Shown here piece after piece: positions 45,190 through 57,904 of a stretch of DNA of 64,000 nucleotides. The stretch is taken from assembly GCA_949752745.1 (NCBI GenBank), contig OX457032.1, forward strand, positions 8,880,271-8,944,270. The letters run 5' to 3'. Position 1 is the first letter of the stretch. Each line of letters begins with the position of its first letter. A model generated the notes under the pieces. That model searched no databases. It saw only the letters and a program-made list of their open reading frames with translations, and had not been told where the DNA came from. Position numbers and translations under genes: made by a program. Origin of the DNA: Protula sp. h YS-2021. Its lineage: Eukaryota > Annelida > Polychaeta > Sabellida > Serpulidae.

Positions 45190-46190
45190 TCACGGGGGTT
45201 TCCAGAAAACTCCTCCTACGCTATTTGACGTAGGACGATGAAATTTGGCACAGAGGTAGAGGGCGATGAGATGTCGTGGTTTCCAGAAAACTCCTCCTAG
45301 GCTATTTGACGCAGGGCGATGAAATTTGGCACAGAGATAGAGGGTGATAAGATGTCGTGAAATCCGCAAATTTTTTTTACCTTGACCTTGAAGGTCAAGG
45401 TCAAATTGAGGTCAAAGTTTTTTTACCCCAAAGTGGTTTCCAGAAAACTCATCCTAGGCCATTTGACGTAGGACGATGAAATTTGGCTCAGAGTTAGAGG
45501 GTGATGAGATGTCCTGAAATCCGCAAAAATTTTTTACCTTGACTTTCAAGGTCAAGGTCAAATTGAGGTCAAAATATTTTTTCAAAAACCTATCCCATCA
45601 CGAAAAATTGCTGGAAATAGCGCTCAAATCCTTGTTCCAACACATGTACGGTGTCAGTAGGCAGTAACATCATGGATGGAATCTCGACATTCAGTGTCAA
45701 GGTCAAGCTCATGTGACTTTTGTATATTGAATTAGGTTAGAGAAAAATTGTCCATTATCTCGAAAACGGTTAGAGATAGAGCGAGTTTGAGCTCATTTTC
45801 GACCCTTTGGGCCTAAAAGACGTTATATAAGAGGTACCTCGGTGACCTTGACCTCCTCCGTCATCGTCAAGGTCAAAAACCGGAAGTTGACAATTATCTT
45901 GAAAACGGTTAGAGATAGAGCGATTTTGAGCTTATTTTCGGCCCTTTGGGCCTAAAAGACATTATATAAGAGGTACCTCGGTGACCTTGACCTCCTCCGT
46001 CGTGGTCGAGGCCAAAAACCGGGAATTGACAATTATCTCGAAAACGGTTAGCGATAGAGCGATTTTGAGCTTATTTTCGACCCTTTGGGCCTAAAAGACG
46101 TTATATAAGAGGTACCTCGGTGACCTTGACCTCCTCCGTCATGGTCAAGGTCAAAGCCGGAAGTTGGCCATTATCTCGAAAACGGTTAGA
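45190..46190 (+). repeat. dispersed 'tctcgaaaacggttag' module, long copy
   Basis: The most complete copy. First come three units with ccagaaaactcctcctaggc, gatgaaatttggcacagag and tgaccttgaaggtcaaggtc. Then three to four units of about 137 bp carry tctcgaaaacggttag, attttgagcttattttcg, ctttgggcctaaaagac and ggtgaccttgacctcctccg. The inter-unit identity within the second part is high. No coding frame. Confidence 0.85.
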
Positions 46191-46404
46191 AAACTGAATT
46201 TGATTATTTGAGATTATATTATATTTACTTCGATGTCCTTGTTCATGATAATAATTCGGAAGCTGACAGTTATGTGGAAAGACTGAAAATGTGTCTTTGA
46301 CTAGATAGATTGTACCATTGCAAGTGGGTGTCATTTGGTCATTCGTTCTAGTTTTAACTGTAGTGCGCGACTCTCCGTTCCATTAAAAGGTGATGCTTAT
46401 GTTG

Positions 46405-46915
46405 TGGAAAGACCATGTGCCACTATCCCTACAGCGGAGTGCCACAGTAACATGGCATTCCATGTGCCACTATCCTGACAGCGGAGTGCCACAGTAACAT
46501 GGCATTCCACGTGCCACTATCCCCACAACGGAGTGCCACAGTAACATGGCATTCCATATGCCACTATCCCCACAGCGGAGTGCCACAGTAACATGGCATT
46601 CCATGTGCCACTATCCTGACAGCGGAGTGCCACAGCAACATGACATTCCATGTGCCACTATCCCCACAGCGGAGTGCCACAGCAACATGACATTCTATGT
46701 GCCACTATCCCGACAGCGGAGTACCACAGTAACATGGCATTCCATGTGACACTATCTTGATAGCGGAGCGCCACAGTAACATGGCATTCCATGTGCCACT
46801 ATCCTGACAGCGGAGTGCCACAGTAACATGGCATTCCATGTGCGACTATCCTGACAGCGGAGTGCCACGGTGATATGGCATTCCATGTGCCACTATCTCG
46901 GCAGCGGAGTGCCGC
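46405..46915. repeat. 47-bp tandem repeat, about 11 units
   Basis: Units contain cattccatgtgccactatcc, tgacagcggagtgccacag and taacatgg. The last units at the right decay. Short open frames on both strands derive from the array. Confidence 0.9.
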
Positions 46916-46919
46916 AATG

Positions 46920-49900
46920 ACACTCCCTAATACTAACCTGCTTATACATGATATACTACAGTGGCGACTTAAAAAGTGGGTATTTATAAAATCCAGGTGA
47001 ACGTTAAGAAACAAATTGAAAGATCGTTGTTCAGTGGAGAAGTACATAATAGACGGGTGCGCATGAGAGGGTTGTGACAACGGAACGAGGAAGCCAGAAA
47101 ATATATTGATATTCTGACTCTGTTTGGAAACTAATATTTCAAACAAAAAAAAACTAGAAAATATTCAAGCTTTGCCTTGGCTTCGTATTGTGGATTTGAA
47201 GAATGTTACTGAATGATGTTAAAATGTTTAAAGATATTTAGCAATTTGAAAATTTTTTTCTCTCGAAAATTTTGAGCAGCTATGAGCATTTTAAAGTTCA
47301 GAATTTTTCGAACTTTTTAGAAATATGGAGCTTTGGACAGTTTTAACACGTGGTGTGCTTATACGCACCCCCCCCCCCCCCCCCCCCCTGAGTTTTTGCA
47401 ATACCAATGATTTTATATTCCTGCATAATACAAATTGAAAACAATAAACGAATTGCAAAAAGCTCTAGAAGATGCACAAGGCTGGAGCTTCTGATTCATG
47501 CGATGAACGAACGCGCTTGTATGCTCACACGTTTTAAAATTAACTTGTCAAAAGCAGCTTCTAAATTTTTTGTTTGAGTTTTCTTTCTATTTCTATTAAT
47601 GCAAATTTGAAAGACTTTTAAATAATTGAGATATGTCTCTTTATCAAGGTGATCTTCTTAATTTCGAATACTTGTAAAATTATTATTTCCCCATTTTATA
47701 AAGTAAATCGTTTTGATATATGAAAAGTAAAGAGTTCGCAGATAGCCATAAAAATATCATGGAATTTTCAAAACTTTGTGACCAATTTGTACTACGAAAG
47801 AACAGGTCCAGACGATACTTCTCGCCTAGCTTTTTCGGACAGCAGATAGAGGAACCAATTAAATGTCAGATGGTGAATAAATTTTGGATTGACATATAAG
47901 GCAAGCTAAAGGTGGAAATGAAGGCCCGAAGACGCCGGGGAAAACTTAAGCAAAAGAACCCTGGTGGTCATAATTTGGTTGTGTTTATGACGCTTAATCA
48001 ACGTCAAGAAAGCAACTCCCATACAAATTGATTTGACGGGTCTAGTAATCCCTGGATAATGGCGTCCACTGAACGTTCCAATTTCATCACAACAAAAAAA
48101 AAAACAAAAACAAAAAAAAAACAAAAAAACAAAAAAAAAACAAACAAAAAAAGCAAAAAAAAAAAAAATAATATAAAAAAAATAAAAGAGCAGACAAACA
48201 AAGTTCAACTATTACAAAAGTTGCAGTTTGGTCGAAAGATGTCGCGACTGAAATAACAAATATATGAGGCATGCACGCCGTAATTTTCACTTGGCAAGTG
48301 AAAACAAGATTCATTTCTTGAATTTTTAATTAAATATTTCACTGCCCTTATGAATGACTTTTAATGATATGCAATTGAGAATTTGTAATTAAAAACCTTG
48401 CTACTGTAACAATGGCCAGAGCAGCACTTGAAGACTGGCAGGGTTATTGTGTAGTGGTCAACATTCGTCACCATACCCGATCTGGTGACACCAAGTGCCT
48501 TATGGACATCTCCCGATAGTTACCATCACATCATTTGTAAATCCACTATCTGTGAATAGAAACACTCAAGAAATGTTCGTGCTTTACTAAGAGAACTGAG
48601 TTACGCAATTGTTTCCAAATTTTCTTGCATTTCTTTAAGTGCATGCTTATTGAAATGTCTTTTTACAATGTGGTAGTTAATTTCATGTCATTTCATACAG
48701 GGACACTTAATTGGAAGCCACAAGCTGAGAGCTGAGCGGGAGGTGGGATTACACGAGAGCTGGTGATAGACACAGCTGGAATGAACTACGTTCTAGCTGT
48801 GATCGGCATTGATGCTGCATTTTATGAACATTCTTTAAAGAGAAGTTACTTCCCTCTTATCTAGATCTGCTGAAAATTAAAATAACGAAACGACTAATTA
48901 ATAGATTTTAAAATGTGTGTTATGACACAGACTTTTTCGGCGCGAGTTTATTTTCGCCCTATTTAACATTCAAATGTAAGTCTTTATTATGTCTTTATTT
49001 TTGGGGCGTCGGTATTACTCAGCACTAAGGAAAATAATTAAAGGAACGAAATAAAAACAAGCCAAAAAACGCAACAAGCGAGCAAACAAACAAAACCAAA
49101 AAAAACCTAACTCGTCTTTCAGAATATTGGGTAATTAGTTAATAAATAAATAGATAAATAAATAAAAGGAATAAAAACATTTCACTTTTGGCTTTTATTG
49201 GTGCAAGTGTCATGTGAGCTAGAACTATGCAAAACGTCATTCTGTTATTGCTTATATAAAATCAGTGGTCAATTAAACAGTCTATTTTACTGCAACGCTT
49301 TGAGGAACTCTGCCCATACAGTTACAGTTACATTATACTTCTCAAAAACATCAAGAACGACTCGTTTTCAAGTTATGCGAGGTGCAAACTGGGAGAAAAA
49401 AACCTGATGCCATAAGTCACCCCACACCCAGCTCCAACCATACAGCGCGAAATAACTCGTCACACAAAAACCAGTCTGCGTCCATTGACATCAATTACGC
49501 GACACTTAAACAGTGACACGGTTTAACTGTATAATATGTGATTAAGGGACTTCCCTGCTGTGTAAAATCAGTGTCACCCGCAATTCCCCGTAACAGAACC
49601 AATCTACTTATAATATCACTTTCAGTGTCAACCTGTTATTACCAAAGACAAAAATTAGCTTTCCCTTGTAAGCGATTGAAGAAGTTTTAATCTTAAGCTT
49701 TTTTAAAATTAAAATTGCAAAATAATTAGAGCTGTGTTAATACGTTTGAAAATGAAGAAGCCAAGTTTGAAGCAGACGTTTTTTAGGAACACAAACTGGA
49801 GGGTGGGAAAGGGCTCTCTGTGTGTCTGTGCGAGGGGTGGGGAGGGGTGTGGAGGTGTGGGAGGGGGATATCCTGGTTCGTGACCCTTGGCTGGGGCCCA

Positions 49901-50725
49901 GGCCGAAATTAAGGTTTCGTTGTTCTTTGTAATGAGACGCACGGTGAAGATCACACAGAGACAGTGGTGTCTTCGTGCAAGCGCTAGGTCTACGCAGACA
50001 TACGTATGCCTTGTCCCCATTGCCTTGGTGTTCAATCCCTCGTCTTATTTTTATCGAGGACTTGGGAGGAGATGGGACATCATCATCTCAGGGTGAGATA
50101 TCCATGTGTGGCAGCTTGTTTATAATCTATTTTAAGTAAATGTCGCTAAATGCAAATCAGAATGAAATTAACAATCAAAATGAAGTAAAGAAATAAAATA
50201 AAAAAAGTGGAAACAATCCTTTCCCCGGATCGATACAGAGAGAGATCCAGCAAGAGTTGCAATGTGAGCTGTCTACTGAGAACCACTCTAGAAAATTAGA
50301 AAACTATGGGATGGGGGGGGGGGGGGGGGGGTTATGGATAAAGACACACGCAATAAGAAAAGTGACAAAGCTCTTCCATTATGACTGTTCGGCATAAAAG
50401 CAATGGTGATCTTCCGGGGAGTGTATAATTAAAAGGTCATAAAAGACGAGGGATGAAAAAGTGCTTCGACACATGGTGTGCTGCGAGACGATGCAAGGTG
50501 TGAGTTAGGGCAACGATGCGTTGGCATCTAGACGGTGTGACCACGCCTCATATATCCTACCATCAACATACCGGCGTCAAAGCTGCTTATGCAGTCTGAT
50601 CATCTTTTCTTTTATTCACAAGATTTTGATCAGGTAAGGGGAAACGATAGATTGTGAGCAAATGCGTAGCTTTTTCCAATATGTGATATTACAGGGAATT
50701 TTTTCGAAAAAAAGCAACAGTGAAA
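46920..50725. other. long stretch without a recognised gene
   Basis: About 3.8 kb. It holds a run of about 20 C (47368-47388), an A-rich (caaaaaa)n tract at about 48090-48185, a G-rich stretch near 49800-49870 and a G run at 50311-50331. Open frames of up to 115 residues show no known domain. The phenylalanine-rich frames near 48.1 kb are translations of the A-rich tract. Confidence 0.5.
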
Positions 50726-50728
50726 CAA

Positions 50729-50890
50729 CAAATTGCTGAACACAGGGACAAATTGCTGAACAAAGGGACAAATTGCTGAACAAAGGGACAAATTCCTGAA
50801 CACAGGGACAAATTGCTGAACAAAGGGACAAATTGTTGTGGCACAGGGACAAATTGTTGAACACAGGGACAAATTGCTGTGGCACAGACA
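50729..50890. repeat. 20-bp tandem repeat
   Basis: Eight units of acaaattgctgaacacaggg with small changes; two units carry a gtggcac variant. Minus-strand frames give a Cys-rich peptide repeat that I regard as spurious. Confidence 0.9.
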
Positions 50891-50894
50891 AACA

Positions 50895-51720
50895 ATACAG
50901 CCTTTGAAAATAAGCTTCAGAGATGCTTGCGTGAGTAAACAACTTGTTATATTTGCAATTATACTTCAAACTGTTTTAAAAGTGTCAAGTAACATGGAAT
51001 AATCTTGATATTATTAGGTATATATTTTTTTCTTGTAATGGAACGGCACTATGCCATTGTTTTCGGTGAAAAAGGAAAAAAATCGCTATGCCGTTTATTT
51101 TTCCACATTTATCGATAGCTGATGTAAATCTGGCGCCTTGTGGCAAATGTTGAAAGATAGCAACAGACTTTCATTTACAAAGAAAAAATGGACTGTAAAT
51201 AAAGCCTTTAGCTGTATCTCACGGGAGGCGAAAATATATCCATATGTGTCACCAAATGAAATCAAAGGATGGAGAGAGCGAGCAGCGAATGATAATCTGC
51301 AGCAATTGTTCCTTTGGATTACAATCGTCTGGTTGCATGACTTCCGCTCTTTAAGTCACATACGGGTCCGCAATCACCGGCTTTGTGCAGAATTACTGCT
51401 CCTCTTAAGTGATAAAAAAATAGAGCCAATGGTTTTGTAAACAGATTCCTGCCCCAGGCGCTGAACAGATATTCGACCTTTTCATTTTGAGGTTTTTTAC
51501 GAAACACTTTTCACACATATGGCCAATTTGGCATATAATACTGTCAAGTGGCTTTTACTGAAGGACAGAACAAAGAGCGTGTCAATGTATTTTTTCTGAA
51601 TTATTATTTACAAATATTAACTTAAAGAGATAACGCGGTCTGCATTGTTATGGTTACACTTTTAACCATGGGAAAGTTAGCTGGTGCGTGGGAGAAAGAC
51701 GACAGCTCAGGTGGCACTAG

Positions 51721-51812
<92 letters not shown>

Positions 51813-52445
51813 GAAGAGCTCAATTGGCTCGGGTGCAAGAGGACTATGGAGAACTATCTGCTTTTGTATGACATGTTTTCTTGGGCGCTCTGAGCGATTG
51901 CCGTCATTGCAGGGTGGGGTTTGTCTCCTGATTTCTGGCTGGCCGGCTCCGTTGAGCTTCGAACTGATGACATTGCTCGCATTTAGTTCAATTTAAAATT
52001 AACCGTTAATTATTTCTATATTTAATTTCTGTCTTTTTCAATTTTTATATCATATTTCCAAAATTTTAGTATTCATTGTAAAATTATAATGAGTTGGCAT
52101 CTTCAGTAGTTTTTCGTAGGTGCGAGTTTATCGCGATTCCACGGGATTCCGCGAAAGTAGTACCCATAGTAACAGGCGAACTGCTTTTTAAAATCGATCC
52201 GCTTTTTCTACGTAACAGACAGATCTCTCCAGAGGCAGCTCTTTTAAAAAAGGTACTCAGATCCCTTATACCTCTTCATCCTGAAAAAAGAACAACCGCA
52301 GGTAATTGCTCAAATTAAAAATAGCCACACATTTTCAGTGATGTCTAGAATACACAGAGAATGGGAGTTGTTTAATAAAAGTTCTTAAAGTGATTTATCT
52401 GGTTTAAGCATAGTATTTTTAATCATAGTGCCATGTTTTACGCGA
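50895..52445. other. no gene seen; (GA)n at 51721-51808
   Basis: Contains an almost pure (GA)n of about 88 bp. A 100-residue plus-strand frame (51138-51440) has ordinary composition, but I recognise no domain, splice context or family. Confidence 0.45.
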
Positions 52446-52449
52446 GTTT

Positions 52450-52875
52450 AGCATCAAAGCGCATGTTTTGCCTGTAAGTTGCATCAAAGCGCAATATTTT
52501 GCCTGTGTGTGGCATCAAAGCGCCATATTTTGCTTGTGTGTTACATCGAAGCGCCATGTTTTGCCTGTAAGTTGCATCAAAGCGCCATATTTTGCTTGTG
52601 TGTTGCATCAAAGCGCCATATTTTGCTTGTGTGTTGCATCAAAGCGCCATATTTTGCTTGTGTGTTGCATCAAAGCGCCATATTTTGCTTGTGTGTTGCA
52701 TCAAAGCGCCATATTTTGCTTGTGTGTTACATCGAAGCGCCATGTTTTGCCTGTAAGTTGCATCAAAGCGCCATGTTTTGCATGTGTATTGTATCAAAGT
52801 GCAATGTTTTGCCTGTGTGTTGTATCAAATCGCCATGTTTTGCCTGCGTGTTGCATCAAAGCGCCATGTTTTGTC
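52450..52875. repeat. 31-bp tandem repeat, about 13 units
   Basis: Units contain gcatcaaagcgccatatttt and gcttgtgtgtt. The central five are nearly identical and the edges vary (tgtaagtt, catgttttgcc). Variant blocks recur about 190 bp apart. Cys-rich open frames of 143 and 159 residues are repeat-derived. Confidence 0.9.
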
Positions 52876-52879
52876 TCTG

Positions 52880-54080
52880 TCTTATTGCGAGCGTTATACA
52901 AACCAATTAATATTAAACACCCGTCACAAGAAAATGTAAAGCAGTGACGTAACGGTGTCGAGAAATAATCATTCATGTGCCTCTTATTGTCCAGTGTTAT
53001 TTTAATTGTCTGTAACTGTATTCCGAAAAGTGAGCTCTACAGTTAACTGAATTCATTAACTGCTCCCTTGGCAACCAAAACACCCGAAAATAAATTAATA
53101 AATTTGCCCTGTTTCACAAACAAAAATGCACGTACAGTTAAGAACATGGTAAACTTTTGTGAATACCGGAGCAAGTTGTCATTAATTAACACAGAAAACC
53201 GAATTTTATTTTTAAAAAAGAACACCTTTTGGACATTTCACTAATTTAATATGCAACGAACTTCGCAGCGAAAATGCTTAACATTATAAACATTAAAAGA
53301 AGACAGAAGGAGAACGATTATTTTTTGTAGCTTCAAAATAAACATAACTGAGAAATGGGCACGGGTTTTGCTTTCAGACACTTTTCTAAGAAAGGCAAAT
53401 TATTTCATACAGTCTTCATGGAAATGACATGGTCTGTTGTTTTTTATTATTGTAACCCTGTGCCTTAACATTATTTGAAGTAATCTAATAATGGAGTTCA
53501 TATGACAGTTTGGCACACCATGACCAAATGTAATTTGTTTCCTGTTTTCCAAAACTAAGACAAAGAAATAAAAGCTTGAGGCCTCTTTATTTCTCTTTAC
53601 CAAAATATAGTGTCATTTTTTGTTTGTTGTTGTTGTTGTTGTTGTTTTTTTTTGGCTTTGCTTTGCATTGTTGTTGTTTTTTTTTTGTTACATAAGCAGA
53701 CAGACTCACGCTTTGACACAGGCAAGTTGACTTTCGTATCTGCTATTCGTGATACACACGGGCTGCGAGGTCGTTATGCACACTACTTTATAAAGACATT
53801 GAATTGGAATCGACGTAATAAAACCACTGAGGTGAATAAATTTATCAGAGCGCCAATTGCGCATTTTAAAAACAATTTCTCAAGTGTGTTGTTTTCTTGG
53901 AAAGTTTCATAACACTGCATTCTTTCACTGACTGGTTTCATTCTATATACTATATTAAGCTACAATAAAGCCTGGTTCATTCGGGCAGCGTTGGGAATGT
54001 CACAGTTGTCCGGTTTAGTGCCTGGATTACTAACTCCATGCAATGGTGGCCTGATTTGTTTTACAAAACGAACCATTGTT
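52880..54080. other. no gene seen; (GTT)n near 53620-53690
   Basis: AT-rich with a short (GTT)n/T tract. Nothing else recognised. Confidence 0.45.
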
Positions 54081-54084
54081 TGTA

Positions 54085-54268
54085 ATACAAGCAATCTGCC
54101 CCCGTAATGTAAGCAATCTGCCCCTGTAATGTAAGCAATCTGCCCCTGTAATGTAAGCAATCTGCCCCCCGTAATGTAAGCAATCTGCCCCTGTAATGTA
54201 AGCAATCTGCCCCCGTAATGTAAGCAATCTGCCCCCGTAATGTAAGCAATCTGCCCCTGTAATGTACC
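54085..54268. repeat. ~22-bp tandem repeat
   Basis: Eight units of tgtaatgtaagcaatctgcc plus two to four C. Nearly identical units. Confidence 0.9.
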
Positions 54269-54274
54269 CTTAGT

Positions 54275-55105
54275 ATTCTTGCCCTCAATTGTGCACAGGT
54301 GGTGAATAGACACGACCCCACAATTCCCTAATGTTTAACGATATTTTCATTTAATTCCATTGCAAAATATTTTAAAGTTTATTTAAACTAAAAGATCAAT
54401 TCCAATGGGCGAAAACTGGTCAACGTGAATCGAAAATAGTGACTTATCCCTGTATCCGGACAGTTCCACTCATCAGGTCCATTTGAATTGAAAATTCATT
54501 GCACTCTATATGAAGAAACAAGAAGATATTTTATTTCTCGGTTAGCCCTCTCACACCCTCAGCCACCCCTCCCTCCCCCGCCACCCCTCCCCCAAAATAT
54601 GTGACCCAAACCCCCTCGGCTAAAAGTGAAGAAATGAAGTGAAGACTGAAGCTGTCGTGTTATAAGGCTTATTCATGTAGTAACACTTACTGGCGTTAGG
54701 TGGTGCACTAACAGAATCCAGAGATGCTGTCATTACTTTATCTGAAATATACGGATTAAAAATTTGTCCGGGGCCGAAATAGGCACGTGTCTACCGGAGC
54801 TAATGTATTCGGTTTTTAAACTGGCCCAACCCCTGTGCGAATGTGCGTTTCATAACAATAAATTTTGTACCTGGCCCTCCCGAAGGACCCGTGTTTCATC
54901 CTCCCATGATAAAGTTACTGCAAGCATACGGCATAAAAAAGTACAATCGACAACCTTCAACTGTCTGTAACTTGAGATAATGGTCAATCAATCTCTGAGG
55001 CCATTATAAAAAAAATTGTTCTATCTGTCAGCCAAATTTCGTCTTTGTACGTCAAATAATGTGAACTAAAATATTAAAAAAGAACATATATATACATATA
55101 TACGC
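54275..55105. other. no gene seen
   Basis: A C-rich patch at about 54560-54620; otherwise unremarkable. Confidence 0.4.
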
Positions 55106-55109
55106 TTCT

Positions 55110-55470
55110 AGGACAACACACGATTCTGTCAAACAGCAGAACCCGGAGATAGAACAAAACACCATTCTATCAAACACTAGAGCCCGGAGATAGCACAACA
55201 CACGAGTCTAAGAAACACAAGAATCCCGGATTCTGCAAAACAATAGAACGCGGAGATCAAAACATGATTTTATCAAACAGTAGAACCAAGAAATAGGACA
55301 TCACACGATTCTGCCAAACAATAGGACCCGTTGATAAGAACACACGCGATTCTATCAAACAGTAAAACTCGGAGAAAGAACAGCACACGATTCTATCAAA
55401 CAGTAAAACTCGGGGAAAGAACAGCACACGATTCTATCAAACAGTAGAACCTGGAGACAGGACAACATGC
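55110..55470. repeat. ~41-bp tandem repeat
   Basis: About eight units built on acacgattctatcaaacagt and a 'gaa..cggagatagaac' block. The middle units are diverged; the last three are nearly identical. Confidence 0.85.
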
Positions 55471-55474
55471 ATAA

Positions 55475-56530
55475 TGGAAGCAACCTAGAAGTAACCTTAG
55501 AGCAGTTACCATATCTGTGATATAATCACAGCAGCAGAGAGGTTCTGGCCCCTACCATTCAAGATGGTTCACTGCTCAAGAGCAGTCATGGAGATTATAA
55601 CTGTAAGGAATTCAGACAGTGTCACAATGGTTAATTCGGACCTGGTTCTGCATGGCAGCTGCCTATCTCAAATCCGCTTTATATCTCATTAAGCTTGCTT
55701 CAGTTTCTTATTTATTTGGATCATTTATTCTGAATTTCTTTAGATATTTTGAGTATAAAAATTTAATTAGTTTGCTTCACTGTTTGATGGTTGATATTCT
55801 GGGACTAATAGCAGATAACATACTACTTCTCTACTTTGAATCGCTTAAAATTGGCAGTTTTTAAATTCAGGGCCGTGTCAGTAATACCGTGTACACATAA
55901 GCTAAGGCGTATGGGATGGCCTGGATTAAAGATTGGGTGAGAGCCAACTGTCCAGAAATCGAGTTAGCTCGAGGTTCATAGTGCAGGTTTTATGTTAGGT
56001 AGGGACTGGCCAACACTCTCATGTTTCTGTACTGCGGTGCAGAATACCTGTACTTTTGGTAAACAGTCATACTTGCATTACAATAAAACATAATTATTGC
56101 CTAGTGAAAAAGAAAGGGTGGCGTTTTTGTTACTCACCAAGGTTTTGCTGCCACGTTTGATACAGGATACATGCTAATCATCGGATGCAACTTTAACATA
56201 GTTCTTTAGCTATCCTTAGATACAACTGACTAAAATACGCAAGTTCCACTTATATGAAGACTATTTTGAGGGATTAGAATCTCATTGATATCTCTGGGGT
56301 TGGGGGGGGGCACAGTTATAACACCTATTATGTGGTAAAGAAACAAGGAAACAAGGAAATTAATGAGGAAAAAGCTCGAAATATTTGGCTGAGATCTAGG
56401 GTACAAAAGAACAAAATTAAACAAGAAGTCTAAAGAGTCTCATGCGAGGAGAAGCACATGAAGCACATGAAGCACAATTCGTAATGACTGTTGAATATCT
56501 AAGCAAAAACCTCATTTCGCTAGCGAAATG
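55475..56530. other. no gene seen
   Basis: An 81-residue hydrophobic plus-strand frame (55619-55864) has no recognisable family or start context. No other feature noticed. Confidence 0.4.
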
Positions 56531-56533
56531 TTA

Positions 56534-56805
56534 AACACTTAACAAAAATTAAAACACAAAAATACTTCCTTCATTGTGTTATTTCTTGAATAATATACTG
56601 CAAACAACATAGCTTGAATACATCTGTATTCATGCACACGTTTATATCAAGTTCTACCTAAGTCCCAAGTTTCGTGACCCTAGGGCCCGTAGTGTCAGCT
56701 GAGTAGATGACACAAAAAATCGGTTCACTGTCAAGAAAAAAAAATACCAACGGCTGCTCGCACAAATTCAGAAACACCTTGCAAGCCAAAGGCTTGTCAA
56801 GTGTT
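56534..56805 (-). mobile_element. MITE-like dispersed repeat, copy D (reverse)
   Basis: Reverse-orientation, shorter (272-bp) member of the AACACTTGACAA family: aacacttaacaa at 56534-56545 and ttgtcaagtgtt at 56794-56805. The atttcgctagcgaaat palindrome lies just outside, at about 56515-56530. Interior blocks ('caagttctacctaagtccc', 'ggctgctcgcacaaattc') match copies A-C. Confidence 0.75.
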
Positions 56806-57084
56806 CATAAGCCTTCGATGGCATAAGAAAGTTTTACACGTCCCTGCATGAAAAGCGCACTGCAGTGATGTCTGTGCTCTCTCCTGCCATAGTATTTTTA
56901 CGTAAAATTGCCAATATTGTTTGTGCATAAGTTCAGACACAGAGTTATACTGGCAGCATGAAAAAATAATACTGAGAAGTGTTTTAATGTTTTAAGCCAA
57001 ACACTCACCGGTTTGTGTTGATATAGCATCAGGCGTTAACGTAGAATTTTGGGTTGTTTTTGAGTAGTTACTTCTCTTTTAGAG

Positions 57085-57900
57085 AAAACGAAGAGGCAGC
57101 GGTTTGATTAAAATTGGAGATCTGTGTCTCTTTTAAATATTGATTATAAAATGTAACGATATGTTTTGTCTGAGCCATTAGGAAAACGGTCTGACGGCCT
57201 TATTCATTATGGTCAAACTGGAATTGGTTAAGTAGATATACTTCTCAAAATATTCTCCATGTAGGACTTAAAATGGTTCTGTGTCTAGAAGACAAATTGG
57301 GTGTCTTATTCCAAACAGGACTGAGACAAGGCTGCCCACTGTCTATTCTCCTCGTTTTTTAAGTTTAGTAGATAAAGTTAGGATAAAACCAAGCAAACAG
57401 ATGAAATTAAGGGATTTTAAAAATAGCTAAGAGAACACAAGAATAAAACAGCTCCCCGACAGCGGTAGTTTCATTGTTTCAAGACGCATTGCAAGTGTGC
57501 ACTGTCAGGATTTCTGGGTTTGAAGTTAAATGTGGATAAATCTATTTTGCCCTGCTTGACATAAAAAAACTATAATTTGCAGTATTAAAGTGGCAAAAAC
57601 AATTAAGTTATTTGGGATGTGTATCAGAAAGAATAACGTAACAAAAACGAAAAAGGATATTGATGCAAGAAGTACTAAAATAGGTGGTGACAAATAGACC
57701 AAATTTTATGGGGGGGGGAATGCTAATTTCTAAAACTCACGCTATGCCAAACCTTAAATATAATATAACTATGTTGCACACTTATCAGTTTTGGATAACG
57801 AGTGACAAGCAAAATTAAGATTAAATTATTAAATAAATATATTATGAACTGTACAATTGCTCACAGAATAAATCAATACAATGCAACTATATAAGATGCT
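57085..57900 (+). pseudogene. L1-like LINE reverse transcriptase remnant
   Basis: Read over shifting frames: NWRSVSLLNIDYK (fingers motif of L1-type enzymes, usually NWRPISLLN), then GQTGIG, then LGVLFQTGLRQGCPLSILL at about 57298-57350, the conserved block before the active site. A later SGFLGLKLNVDKS-like reading and AKTIKLFGMCI follow. The YxDD region is damaged. Several stops and deletions show an old, dead copy. Its ends were not found. Confidence 0.65.
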
Positions 57901-57904
57901 GATG

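Noticed and set aside
47906..48314. Phe-rich, membrane-like frames
   Set aside because: Translation of an A-rich/T-rich tract.
48430..48500. Possible tRNA-like or SINE promoter (tgtagtggtcaac)
   Set aside because: Resembles an A box only; no B box, cloverleaf or repeated copies seen.
51138..51440. 100-residue plus-strand frame
   Set aside because: Ordinary composition but no recognisable family, no promoter or splice evidence.
52468..52947. Cys-rich 143-159-residue frames
   Set aside because: Phases of a 31-bp tandem repeat; no signal peptide or domain that makes sense.
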